Of a stretch of 32,970 nt of DNA, positions 16,247 to 23,128 are shown one piece after another. Positions within the stretch are counted from its first letter, which is position 1. Each line of letters opens with the position of its first letter. The stretch covers positions 1-32,970 of the forward strand of contig JAAYSF010000094.1 of assembly GCA_012523975.1 (NCBI GenBank). The letters are read 5' to 3'. Under the pieces are notes generated by a model. It did not search any database and was not told the DNA's origin. It was given only the letters and a program-made list of their open reading frames with translations. The position numbers and the translations under genes are program-made. Origin of the DNA: Veillonellaceae bacterium (GTDB taxonomy: Bacteria; Bacillota; Negativicutes; JAAYSF01).

Positions 16247-17476
16247 ATGAGCGAATATATAAATAACCGTGAACATCGGCAAAAGGCGTTAAAGGAAATC
16301 ATCATGGAGCTGCATCAGGGCAAGCCCCTGCACGAAGTCAAGGCAAAATTTGATAAGATTGCCGGCGATTTGGACGCAGCTGAGCTGTCGCAAATTGAGC
16401 AAAAACTTATCAATGAAGGCCTTCCGGTTGCTGAAGTCCAGCGACTATGCGATGTTCATGCCGCCGTCTTTCGCGATGCGCTGTCTAAGAATCCAGACGT
16501 GAAGGTTGAACCGGGTCATCCGGTAGATATCTTTAAAGCTGAAAACCGGGCGTTGGAAAACTTGATAAAAAATGAGATTAGTCCAATTTTAAACAAATTG
16601 CGGGATGGCGCAGAAATTAATGATAAAGAAACAGTTTTAGAGCTCGTTGCCAAGCTTAATCTATTATGGGATATTGATAAGCACTACAGCCGCAAAGAAA
16701 ATTTAATTTTCCCCTTTGTTGAAAAATACGGCATAACCGGGCCACCCAAGGTAATGTGGGGTGTTGATGATAAAATCCGTGATTTGCTGAAGCAGGCAAA
16801 ACATTTAGCAACCAATTACCAGGCAACGCAAAAAGAAGAGCTAATCGAAAAAACTGAAGAAACACTCGCGCAAATTGATGAGATGATTTTTAAGGAAGAA
16901 AAAATATTCTTTCCTATGGCGCTTGAAAAGCTTACGCAAGACGAGTGGTTTAAAATAGCCGAAGACAGTGATGAAATTGGCTACTGCTTGGTCGAGCCTC
17001 AGCCGGGTTGGAAGGCCTATCGTGAGAAATCAGGCGCTCATATGAAGGCTGCTAAGGCAGAGCATCTTGATAGTGGCTTTATCAAATTTGACACCGGTCT
17101 CTTAACCCCCAAAGAAATTGACCTTATTTTTAAACATCTTCCTATCGATATTACATATGTTGATAAAGATGATGTCGTTAAGTTTTTCTCGGCTACCCCT
17201 GATCGCGTTTTTGCCCGGACCCGTACTATTATCGGCCGCAAGGTTGAGAACTGCCATCCGCCGGATAGTGTTCATATTGTCGAGAGTATTGTCAATGATT
17301 TTAAAAGCGGCAAGAAGAATAATGAAGACTTTTGGATTAAAATGGGCGACAAATATGTATATATACGCTATTTCGCTGTGCGTGATGAAAACGGGGAGTA
17401 TGTAGGTACGGTAGAGGTAACGCAGGATATCAAACCGATTCAGGGCATCAGCGGTGAAAAACGCATTATGGACTAA
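16247..17476 (+). CDS. DUF438 - hemerythrin-like - PAS domain protein
   Basis: A 409-residue predicted cytoplasmic sensor. Residues about 10-78 are DUF438 (helical, ending RLCDVHAAVF). About 90-240 form a hemerythrin-like HHE four-helix bundle with metal-ligand candidates in GHP, DIDKHYSRKENLIFPFVE and IFKEEKIFFPMAL. About 285-400 form a PAS domain (FKHLPIDITYVDKDDVVKFFS ... YVGTVEVTQDI). The domain trio is common in anaerobes and is thought to sense oxygen, nitric oxide or redox state through the diiron or heme site; no output domain is present. GGAGGTG precedes the ATG. The NamA-like flavoenzyme gene follows after 33 nt and may be co-transcribed. Confidence 0.92.
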   Translation: MSEYINNREHRQKALKEIIMELHQGKPLHEVKAKFDKIAGDLDAAELSQIEQKLINEGLPVAEVQRLCDVHAAVFRDALSKNPDVKVEPGHPVDIFKAENRALENLIKNEISPILNKLRDGAEINDKETVLELVAKLNLLWDIDKHYSRKENLIFPFVEKYGITGPPKVMWGVDDKIRDLLKQAKHLATNYQATQKEELIEKTEETLAQIDEMIFKEEKIFFPMALEKLTQDEWFKIAEDSDEIGYCLVEPQPGWKAYREKSGAHMKAAKAEHLDSGFIKFDTGLLTPKEIDLIFKHLPIDITYVDKDDVVKFFSATPDRVFARTRTIIGRKVENCHPPDSVHIVESIVNDFKSGKKNNEDFWIKMGDKYVYIRYFAVRDENGEYVGTVEVTQDIKPIQGISGEKRIMD

Positions 17477-17509
17477 TTTGGGGTACCAATCATAAGGGGG
17501 GAGATAGTT

Positions 17510-18526
17510 TTGCTGTTCAGCCCTATGACTATACGGGAACTTAAACTCAAGAATAGGATTGTTATGCCGCCAATGTGTATGTATGTAGCTGACCACGACG
17601 GCCGGGCAATCAATTGGCATGTAGTCCATTATGCATCGCGTGCAATTGGCCAGGTTGGCCTCATAATTGTCGAGGCAACCGGGGTAGAAGATCGTGGGCG
17701 AATTACTGATAATGATTTAGGCATATGGGAAGATGGTCAGATTGATGGTCTAAAACGTATAGTAGATGCAGTGCATCACTGCGGCGGCAAAATTGCTATT
17801 CAGCTTGGTCATGCCGGACGTAAAAGTACTGTGGGTTATACTACACCGGTTGCGCCTTCGGCAATAGCGTTCAGCAAAGAGTACCGGACTCCGAAAGAGC
17901 TGACTAAATCGGAAATTCAGCAGGTAATTGAAAAGTTCGCCAAGGCTGCTAACCGGGCCGCCACAGCCGGTTTTGACGCTGTCGAAATTCATGCTGCGCA
18001 TGGTTATTTAATTAATGAGTTTATGTCGCCGCTCGCCAATAAGCGTGAAGACGAATACGGCGGAAGCCTAGAAAATCGCGTACGCCTATTGGGTGAAGTG
18101 CTTAGCGCTGTAAGAAGTGTCCTACCGTCAAAGGTGGTAATCTTTGTTCGGGTTTCAGCCCATGATTACGAGCCGGACGGCAATACCCCTGAAATAACCG
18201 CCGACATGCTTAATCTGGTTAAAGACAAAGGAATTGACTGTGTCAATGTCAGCTCGGGAGCGGTAACCTCCTTTGCACCGCGGGCGTATCCGGGCTATCA
18301 AATTCCGTTTGCCCTAACCATTAGAGACAAAACTGGGCTTCCAGTAATAGGGGGCGGCTTAATCACTGAGCCAATCCAGGCCGAAACGGTTATTAAAGCT
18401 GGAGTTGATTTAGTCTATATCGGCCGCGAGTTGCTGCGCAACCCTTACTTTCCGCTCAAGGCAGCGCATACGCTCGGCCAGGACATCCATTGGCCACAGC
18501 CTTATGAGAGAAGTAAATATCGGTAA
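17510..18526 (+). CDS. namA: NADPH dehydrogenase NamA/YqjM-type old yellow enzyme
   Basis: A 338-residue FMN-dependent ene-reductase, the same length as Bacillus YqjM. Motifs: MPPMCMY with the redox-tuning Cys23 and Tyr25 of the YqjM class, IQLGHAGRKS, and the substrate-binding HAAHGYLINEFMSPL (His161, His164, Tyr166). It also has KREDEYGGSLENR and the phosphate-binding YIGRELLRNPYFPLKAA. It would reduce activated C=C bonds such as enals, enones or nitro compounds using NAD(P)H. The start is TTG 17510, with GGGGGGAG ending 6 nt before; no ATG is closer. It sits behind the DUF438-PAS sensor gene and is followed by a strong terminator. Confidence 0.92.
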   Translation: MLFSPMTIRELKLKNRIVMPPMCMYVADHDGRAINWHVVHYASRAIGQVGLIIVEATGVEDRGRITDNDLGIWEDGQIDGLKRIVDAVHHCGGKIAIQLGHAGRKSTVGYTTPVAPSAIAFSKEYRTPKELTKSEIQQVIEKFAKAANRAATAGFDAVEIHAAHGYLINEFMSPLANKREDEYGGSLENRVRLLGEVLSAVRSVLPSKVVIFVRVSAHDYEPDGNTPEITADMLNLVKDKGIDCVNVSSGAVTSFAPRAYPGYQIPFALTIRDKTGLPVIGGGLITEPIQAETVIKAGVDLVYIGRELLRNPYFPLKAAHTLGQDIHWPQPYERSKYR

Positions 18527-18530
18527 TAAG

Positions 18531-18570
18531 AAGACACTGCCATTCAAAAAGAAGGCAGTGTCTTTTGTAT
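18531..18570 (+). terminator. Rho-independent terminator after namA
   Basis: AAGACACTGCC (18531-18541) pairs perfectly with GGCAGTGTCTT (18554-18564), 12-nt loop, followed by TTTTGTATTT. It isolates the CRISPR-Cas locus from upstream transcription. Confidence 0.9.
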
Positions 18571-18595
18571 TTAAATCTTAGTCCTGAATTTATTT

Positions 18596-18611
18596 AAAAA
18601 TTCGAATTTTT
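18596..18611. promoter_or_regulatory. 16-bp perfect palindrome upstream of cas6
   Basis: AAAAATTCGAATTTTT is a perfect inverted repeat 69 nt before the cas6 ATG, within the 110-nt stretch between the namA terminator and cas6. It could be an operator for cas6 or a bidirectional weak terminator. No protein is known to me for this site. Confidence 0.35.
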
Positions 18612-18680
18612 CGCAGGGAAATAATGTAACGTAATTGAATAGCCTAAAGGAAGATATTTCCTAAATAAAGGAGACTGTCA

Positions 18681-19634
18681 ATGTTTTTTCTATTTCGCTT
18701 CGCTAAATATCAAATTGTTATCGAAGCCCAACAGTTCGGACTAGAATTGCCGCGGTATAAGGGATCAACCTTAAGGGGCGGTTTCGGACATGTATTTCGG
18801 CGGATTTGCTGCAGCCAACCTAAAGAAATTTGTTCGGTATGTCTCTTAGCACAAGCCTGCCCTTATGCGCTCATCTTTGAGCCAGGGCCGTCGCCGGGCA
18901 GTGAAGTACTAAAAAACTATAGCAATATACCACGTCCCTTTGTTATTGAGCCTCCGCTTGACGATAAGATGCATTACGCTCCGGGCGAGCGTTTAAGCTT
19001 TAATTTGATTTTGATTGGACAAGCAGTTCAATATTTGCCGTATTTTATCCTTGCTTTTAAAGAACTAGGCAAGGTAGGTATCGGCAGGGGACGCTTACCG
19101 TACAAATTGGTAGACATTGCGGCGGCTATCAATAACCGAGAGACTGTGTCTATATATAATACATCCACCGGAACTATCACACCTGTAGATTCGGAACAAA
19201 CAGCAGCAATATTGGATGAGTCGACCAATAAAACTGACGGTGTGCTTAAACTCGACTTTTTAACGATGACCAGGTTAAAGTTTGAAAATACGCTGACTAC
19301 AGATATTCCTTTTCACGTTCTTATCAGAAACCTGCTTAGAAGGATAAGCACGCTCTATTATTTTTATCAGGACGGACCAAAACTAGATATTGATTACAAA
19401 ATGCTTATAGATAAAGCCGAAGAGATTAAGATAATATCATCTGAGTTGAGATTAGTTGACTGGGAGCGCTATTCACAGCGGCAAAATACCCATGTGAATA
19501 TGGGCGGACTGGTCGGAAGTGTAGTTTATGAAGGTAATGTTGAGCCTTTCATGCCGTTAATCAAGCTTGGCGAGGTTATTCATGTTGGTAAGGGGTGTGT
19601 GTTTGGGTTGGGGAAGTATGAGGTAGCTGAATAA
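18681..19634 (+). CDS. cas6: Cas6 pre-crRNA endoribonuclease (RAMP)
   Basis: A 317-residue RAMP protein of the Cas6 C-terminal-domain family. It is expected to cut the pre-crRNA inside each repeat, 8 nt before its 3' end, giving the ACTGAAAC handle. Support comes from the N-terminal RAMP strand (YQIVIEAQQ), YKGSTLRGGFGHVFRR with a following four-cysteine cluster (ICSVCLLAQACPYA), GIGRGR, and the C-terminal glycine-rich loop HVGKGCVFGLGKYEV (about 301-315). It is a separate leading gene, 207 nt upstream of cas8. AAGGAGA precedes the ATG. The catalytic residues cannot be named with confidence, since Cas6 active sites vary. The CxxC pair is typical of this longer Cas6 branch. Confidence 0.9.
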   Translation: MFFLFRFAKYQIVIEAQQFGLELPRYKGSTLRGGFGHVFRRICCSQPKEICSVCLLAQACPYALIFEPGPSPGSEVLKNYSNIPRPFVIEPPLDDKMHYAPGERLSFNLILIGQAVQYLPYFILAFKELGKVGIGRGRLPYKLVDIAAAINNRETVSIYNTSTGTITPVDSEQTAAILDESTNKTDGVLKLDFLTMTRLKFENTLTTDIPFHVLIRNLLRRISTLYYFYQDGPKLDIDYKMLIDKAEEIKIISSELRLVDWERYSQRQNTHVNMGGLVGSVVYEGNVEPFMPLIKLGEVIHVGKGCVFGLGKYEVAE

Positions 19635-19644
19635 AATTATGTAC

Positions 19645-19706
19645 CCATTAGACGGGCTGGCTAAGTAAGCAATTAATTAATAGTTTCAGTCTCCATTATA
19701 TGGATA
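19645..19706 (-). ncRNA. CreR-like mini-CRISPR RNA candidate between cas6 and cas8
   Basis: On the minus strand, 19704-19683 reads TCCA-TATAA-TGGA then GACTGAAAC. The last nine bases equal the 3' end of the array repeat, including the 8-nt handle that Cas6 leaves. The array repeat has TCCTC/GAGGA at the hairpin position; here the pair is TCCA/TGGA, so the fold is kept although bases changed. A TATAAT box (plus-strand 19712-19717) would place the transcript start at about 19705, right before the hairpin. The following 36-38 nt (19682 down to about 19645) have spacer length. The 5' half of the repeat and a second clear repeat are missing. Family knowledge: CreR/CreA guide RNAs in type I loci have this form and steer Cascade to a promoter. 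An array relic is the alternative. Confidence 0.6.
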
Positions 19707-19751
19707 AAAGTATTATAGCTTTTCTTTATAAAACTATACATAACTTACTTA

Positions 19752-19800
19752 TTTACGACAATAATAAATTCATTACTATTAAGTAATCTATTAAATAATA
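19752..19800 (+). promoter_or_regulatory. Putative cas8 operon promoter with tandem TATTAA sites
   Basis: TTTACG (19752-19757) and TACTAT (19774-19779) with 16-nt spacing make a plausible -35/-10 pair. Overlapping it are TATTAAGTAATC (19777-19788) and TATTAAATAATA (19789-19800), tandem near-copies. Each matches the first 11 nt of the spacer-like part of the minus-strand CreR-like RNA at 10 of 11 positions. The area is very A+T-rich. Confidence 0.4.
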
Positions 19801-19841
19801 TGGAAGGGAGAGTGAGAATTAAATGAGGCGACATCAAGGAG

Positions 19842-21266
19842 GTGATTTTTCTGCAATATACCGGACATCCATTTGTTGATGTTGGGATTGCTGTGCTTGA
19901 GTCTTACCTAAAAAAGTACTGCACAGAATTTACTGAACAGGACTTGAGTAAGGCAGCAGAATGGTTAAAAGACGTATATAAGCGGAAAGATTTTAAGGGC
20001 TACTTAACTATTCATTTTCCTAACTCAGGTTGGTGTAATGCAAATATTAAAGAGGATACCAAGGCTGAGTACATTAAAAAGGTATTAAAGTCTTATGGCG
20101 ATCCTCCATTATCTTCAAAACGATCGTGTGCTTTTTGCAACAATCTAGCGCAGTTTTTAGCTGATCGACAGCATATACCCTTACTAACAGGTACAACAGT
20201 TCTTGTAACTGCGCCTAATGGGGTAGCAGGTTTACCAGTTTGCGGTTATTGCTTAATGGCCATTCAATTTTATCCACTCGGGACAATAAAAGTTAATGGA
20301 CGTCCGCTATTTTGGTGGACCACCGATACAGATATGACATTTGAATTAATAAACAACACTGTACAGGAAGTAAGAAAAAGCTTAGCCACCAGCCAGGAGA
20401 AAGTTGTAAATTTTAAGTGGCCGTTTACTAGACTGTTAAGTCAGGCGCGAGAAATCTTAGACGTATATGATGCCAAAAGCCTGCAGGCAAAAAAAGAAAC
20501 CCCCTTGCCAGATTGTATTGGCTATCACGTAACTAATTATGGTTCGGAGCCGGATTACGATCAGTATCTTATTCCGAGGGAGTTGCTCCAATTTTGGCGG
20601 CATGTTAGAGTAGCGGCTAAAGATGTCCGCGAGGCACACCACTATGTCGAGACATCTTCATGGATTATACCTAAACCTAAAAAGAAAGGAGCGAAATCAC
20701 AAGGCACCTCTGGGGTAGACAGCGAGGGCATTGGCTTTCTGCGCAACAGCTATTATGAAGCCCTTGGCAAGGCATTTCAGGAGCGAAACTGGCAAACAAT
20801 CATCGGGCGAAGAATTATAGGGTTCTTCCTACATACGAAGGAAGAAAACTACCATTGGAATAATTACCAGCTATGTGAGCTGTTTTTAGGAAAGGTGGGC
20901 GGAATGGAAAAACAACGGCTAGATATTGTTAAAAAAATAGCTGACGATATTGTCGATCATCTAATATTGGGCAATAACGAGCCCAAATGGCTGGACAACC
21001 TTTACAATCGAGAAATTAAACCGAATGAATTTATGCGGTATCTAGTAAAGGTTCAAAGAAAGTTAGCGGTGCTTGGTCAGCCTATTAACTTAGATGATAT
21101 ATTGACAATGTTTGATATTTCATCTTCTGATGATCCTGGGCTCAAGGATGCATATTTGATTAGACAACTATTTCTTATTCGGATGTTTGAAAGAATCGGT
21201 GCGCGCAACAGAGATCTACTAAAATCAATAAATGATGAAAAGAATGAAAATGAGGAGGTTATGTAA
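19842..21266 (+). CDS. cas8b: Cas8b1/Cst1, large subunit of type I-B Cascade
   Basis: About 470 residues, the size and wording of the Cst1 (Tneap) branch of Cas8b. The N-terminus QYTGHPFVDVGIAVLESYL is characteristic. The zinc-binding pattern CAFCNN ... VCGYC (about residues 94-140) is also typical. It should recognise the PAM and stabilise the R-loop. The start is unclear: the open frame begins at GTG 19842, but that GTG lies inside the near-perfect AAGGAGGTGAT (19836-19846). The best-spaced codon after it is CTG 19851 (giving (M)QYTGHP), with ATT 19845 also possible. Two short overlapping ORFs at 19800-19879 precede or cover the start. It is first gene of cas8-cas7-cas5-cas3, and its TAA abuts the cas7 ATG. 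Confidence 0.9.
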   Translation: MIFLQYTGHPFVDVGIAVLESYLKKYCTEFTEQDLSKAAEWLKDVYKRKDFKGYLTIHFPNSGWCNANIKEDTKAEYIKKVLKSYGDPPLSSKRSCAFCNNLAQFLADRQHIPLLTGTTVLVTAPNGVAGLPVCGYCLMAIQFYPLGTIKVNGRPLFWWTTDTDMTFELINNTVQEVRKSLATSQEKVVNFKWPFTRLLSQAREILDVYDAKSLQAKKETPLPDCIGYHVTNYGSEPDYDQYLIPRELLQFWRHVRVAAKDVREAHHYVETSSWIIPKPKKKGAKSQGTSGVDSEGIGFLRNSYYEALGKAFQERNWQTIIGRRIIGFFLHTKEENYHWNNYQLCELFLGKVGGMEKQRLDIVKKIADDIVDHLILGNNEPKWLDNLYNREIKPNEFMRYLVKVQRKLAVLGQPINLDDILTMFDISSSDDPGLKDAYLIRQLFLIRMFERIGARNRDLLKSINDEKNENEEVM

Positions 21267-22361
21267 ATGGCTTTTTTATCCGGACTACTCCTTATTGACT
21301 GTCCGGCCTCAGCGCTTAATAATGCCGGAAAAGACGAAGATGCTAACACTGACAACGCAACCGGAGTAAAGGCAGTTAAAGCAAAAGACGGTGTATATCC
21401 ATATGTCTCGGCGCAAGCCTTTCGGTACTGGTTGCGCGAGACAGTAAAGAAAGAGGCAACTTGGACCGCAACGCCGATATTCCGTGAAGGCAAAATTGCG
21501 TATACTGACGCAAATCCAATAAAATATGCTGAAGATGATCTTTTTGGCTATATGCGTGCTCCATCCAAGAAAAGTGATGCTGCTAAAAAAAGAACTGAAA
21601 CTGGTCTTTTAGACACTGCAACAAGTCTTGAAGATGGCGTAACGTTAACCCGTCATTCGCCATTCAAGGTTAGCACGTTAATATCTATTGCACCACTAAA
21701 AGAACTTACGCGGGATTTTGGGGTAATGGCTCGCCATGAAGGTGACCCAGTGCCGTATGAACATCAATTGTATAGAACAACACTACAGGGATTATTTTCA
21801 CTTGATTTAGCGATGACCGGAAGGTTTTATCACATTCAGCGTACAGGTTTTAAGCACCTCGATGCTGTCCGGATTCAACTGGCGGAAGAAATGGGACTAG
21901 CACAATGTGACGATGGCAAGGCTTACGAGTTACCGCTCGGTCAAAGGCTTAGCCGGATAGCAACTTTGCTTAAAGGTATTGCTACAATTAACGGTGGAGC
22001 AAAACAAGCTATCCACTATACCGATGTAAGCCCGAAGTTCTGCATTCTGGCTGTGGCGAAAGGCGGAAATCATTTGTTCTCTACTTCTGTCACTGCGGAT
22101 AGTAAAGGTAAACCAGAAATAAAGCTTGAAGCTGTAAAAGAAATAGCTCGAGTCTATAAGGACGAGCTATTAAGTGGAATTTACGTAGGCCTAAGTCAAG
22201 GATATCTCGATGGTCAACGTAAGGAGTTGGAAGAAGCATTAAGATTAATAAGTAGCCAAGAAGAATACGGTAAAAGAATAACGTTTATAGGGCATCCGAT
22301 AGAGGCAATTAACGCTTTCCTAGATGAGATGGGTAAGGAAAGAGAGCTATGGCTAAGTTAG
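21267..22361 (+). CDS. cas7: Cas7/Cst2 (DevR family), Cascade backbone subunit
   Basis: A 364-residue RAMP-fold protein of the Cst2/DevR group, which polymerises along the crRNA spacer. Typical wording: N-terminal FLSGLLLIDCPASALNNAGKD, then YPYVSAQAFRYWLRETV, the flexible thumb region around residues 90-130, and TRDFGVMARHEG. AGGAGG lies inside the last cas8 codons and the ATG directly follows the cas8 TAA, so translation is probably coupled. It overlaps cas5 by 13 nt. This pairing of Cst1, Cst2 and Cas5t defines the subtype I-B (Tneap) effector. Confidence 0.93.
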   Translation: MAFLSGLLLIDCPASALNNAGKDEDANTDNATGVKAVKAKDGVYPYVSAQAFRYWLRETVKKEATWTATPIFREGKIAYTDANPIKYAEDDLFGYMRAPSKKSDAAKKRTETGLLDTATSLEDGVTLTRHSPFKVSTLISIAPLKELTRDFGVMARHEGDPVPYEHQLYRTTLQGLFSLDLAMTGRFYHIQRTGFKHLDAVRIQLAEEMGLAQCDDGKAYELPLGQRLSRIATLLKGIATINGGAKQAIHYTDVSPKFCILAVAKGGNHLFSTSVTADSKGKPEIKLEAVKEIARVYKDELLSGIYVGLSQGYLDGQRKELEEALRLISSQEEYGKRITFIGHPIEAINAFLDEMGKERELWLS

Positions 22362-23128
22362 AAAAAGTCCTGCGGATACGCAGCAGCGCGGTAACCGCAT
22401 CTTTTCGGTATCCTCATGTTATGGTTGGGAAATTGCCTACTTTTGAGATGCCGCCTCCTGCGACAATTTACGGACATTTGTGCGGGGTGCTAGGCGAATG
22501 GTTCGACCCAGATGGAATGGAATTTGCCTATACATTTACTCATCAGGGTATTGGTGAAGATATAGAATTAGGTCAAATGATTGAATTTGGTACAGGTAAA
22601 GATAATAAACAGTTAGGCGGATTGCCGCAAAATATGATTGGTAGCCTGAATCCGCAACGCCGGCAGTTTCTGTTAAAACCAGAAATGACATTATATCTTA
22701 AGGGCTCAGATAACTTGCTGGCTAGATTTGAGAGAGCCTTCCGGTCACCGGCGTTTGCCTATATTATTGGGCGTAGTCAAGACGCTGCAACTATTAAATC
22801 GGTAGAATGGGTAGAACTAGTGCCGTCAGATAAAGCCTTTTTTTCCAATACACTGCTTCCATGGTCGCTTAGACAATGGGTGTTTCCAGGAAGGCCAGTA
22901 TACATGCCAAAAGCTATTAATTATCAAAAATTAAGGGAGCCGGTATTTGAGCGTTATTTAGAAATCAATGACAGAGCGCTTCGCATATTTGGACAGGGTG
23001 TTGAAGAAGATCTAATCAACCGTGAACCATTTACCACGATGATGGTAGATTTGGAAGATACAAAAACCTTTTTGGGCCAGAACCTTCCGAGGGGGGTATG
23101 GTTTCATGCTGTCGAAGGTATGGGCTAA
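22349..23128 (+). CDS. cas5: Cas5 (Cas5t type), Cascade subunit
   Basis: A 259-residue RAMP protein that caps the 5' handle of the crRNA in Cascade. The N-terminal strand and loop are typical of Cas5: LRIRSSAVTASFRYPHVMVGKLPTFEMPPPATIYGHLCGVLGEW (residues about 8-51). Its start overlaps the cas7 end by 13 nt, and its 3' end overlaps cas3 by 23 nt, so the three genes are tightly coupled. In I-B systems Cas5 is not catalytic, because a dedicated Cas6 is present upstream. Confidence 0.92.
   Translation: MAKLEKVLRIRSSAVTASFRYPHVMVGKLPTFEMPPPATIYGHLCGVLGEWFDPDGMEFAYTFTHQGIGEDIELGQMIEFGTGKDNKQLGGLPQNMIGSLNPQRRQFLLKPEMTLYLKGSDNLLARFERAFRSPAFAYIIGRSQDAATIKSVEWVELVPSDKAFFSNTLLPWSLRQWVFPGRPVYMPKAINYQKLREPVFERYLEINDRALRIFGQGVEEDLINREPFTTMMVDLEDTKTFLGQNLPRGVWFHAVEGMG

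Noticed and set aside
19635-19682. Second repeat copy closing the CreR-like unit
   Set aside because: GTACAT at about 19644-19639 recalls the start of the array repeat (GTTACAT) at the right distance, but only about six bases agree. Not enough to call.
19800-19826. CreT-like toxin RNA with tandem AGA codons
   Set aside because: The 8-codon frame has two AGA codons, but they are not adjacent, AGA is used freely in other genes of this window, and the site overlaps the cas8 leader. Kept only as part of the cas8-start observation.
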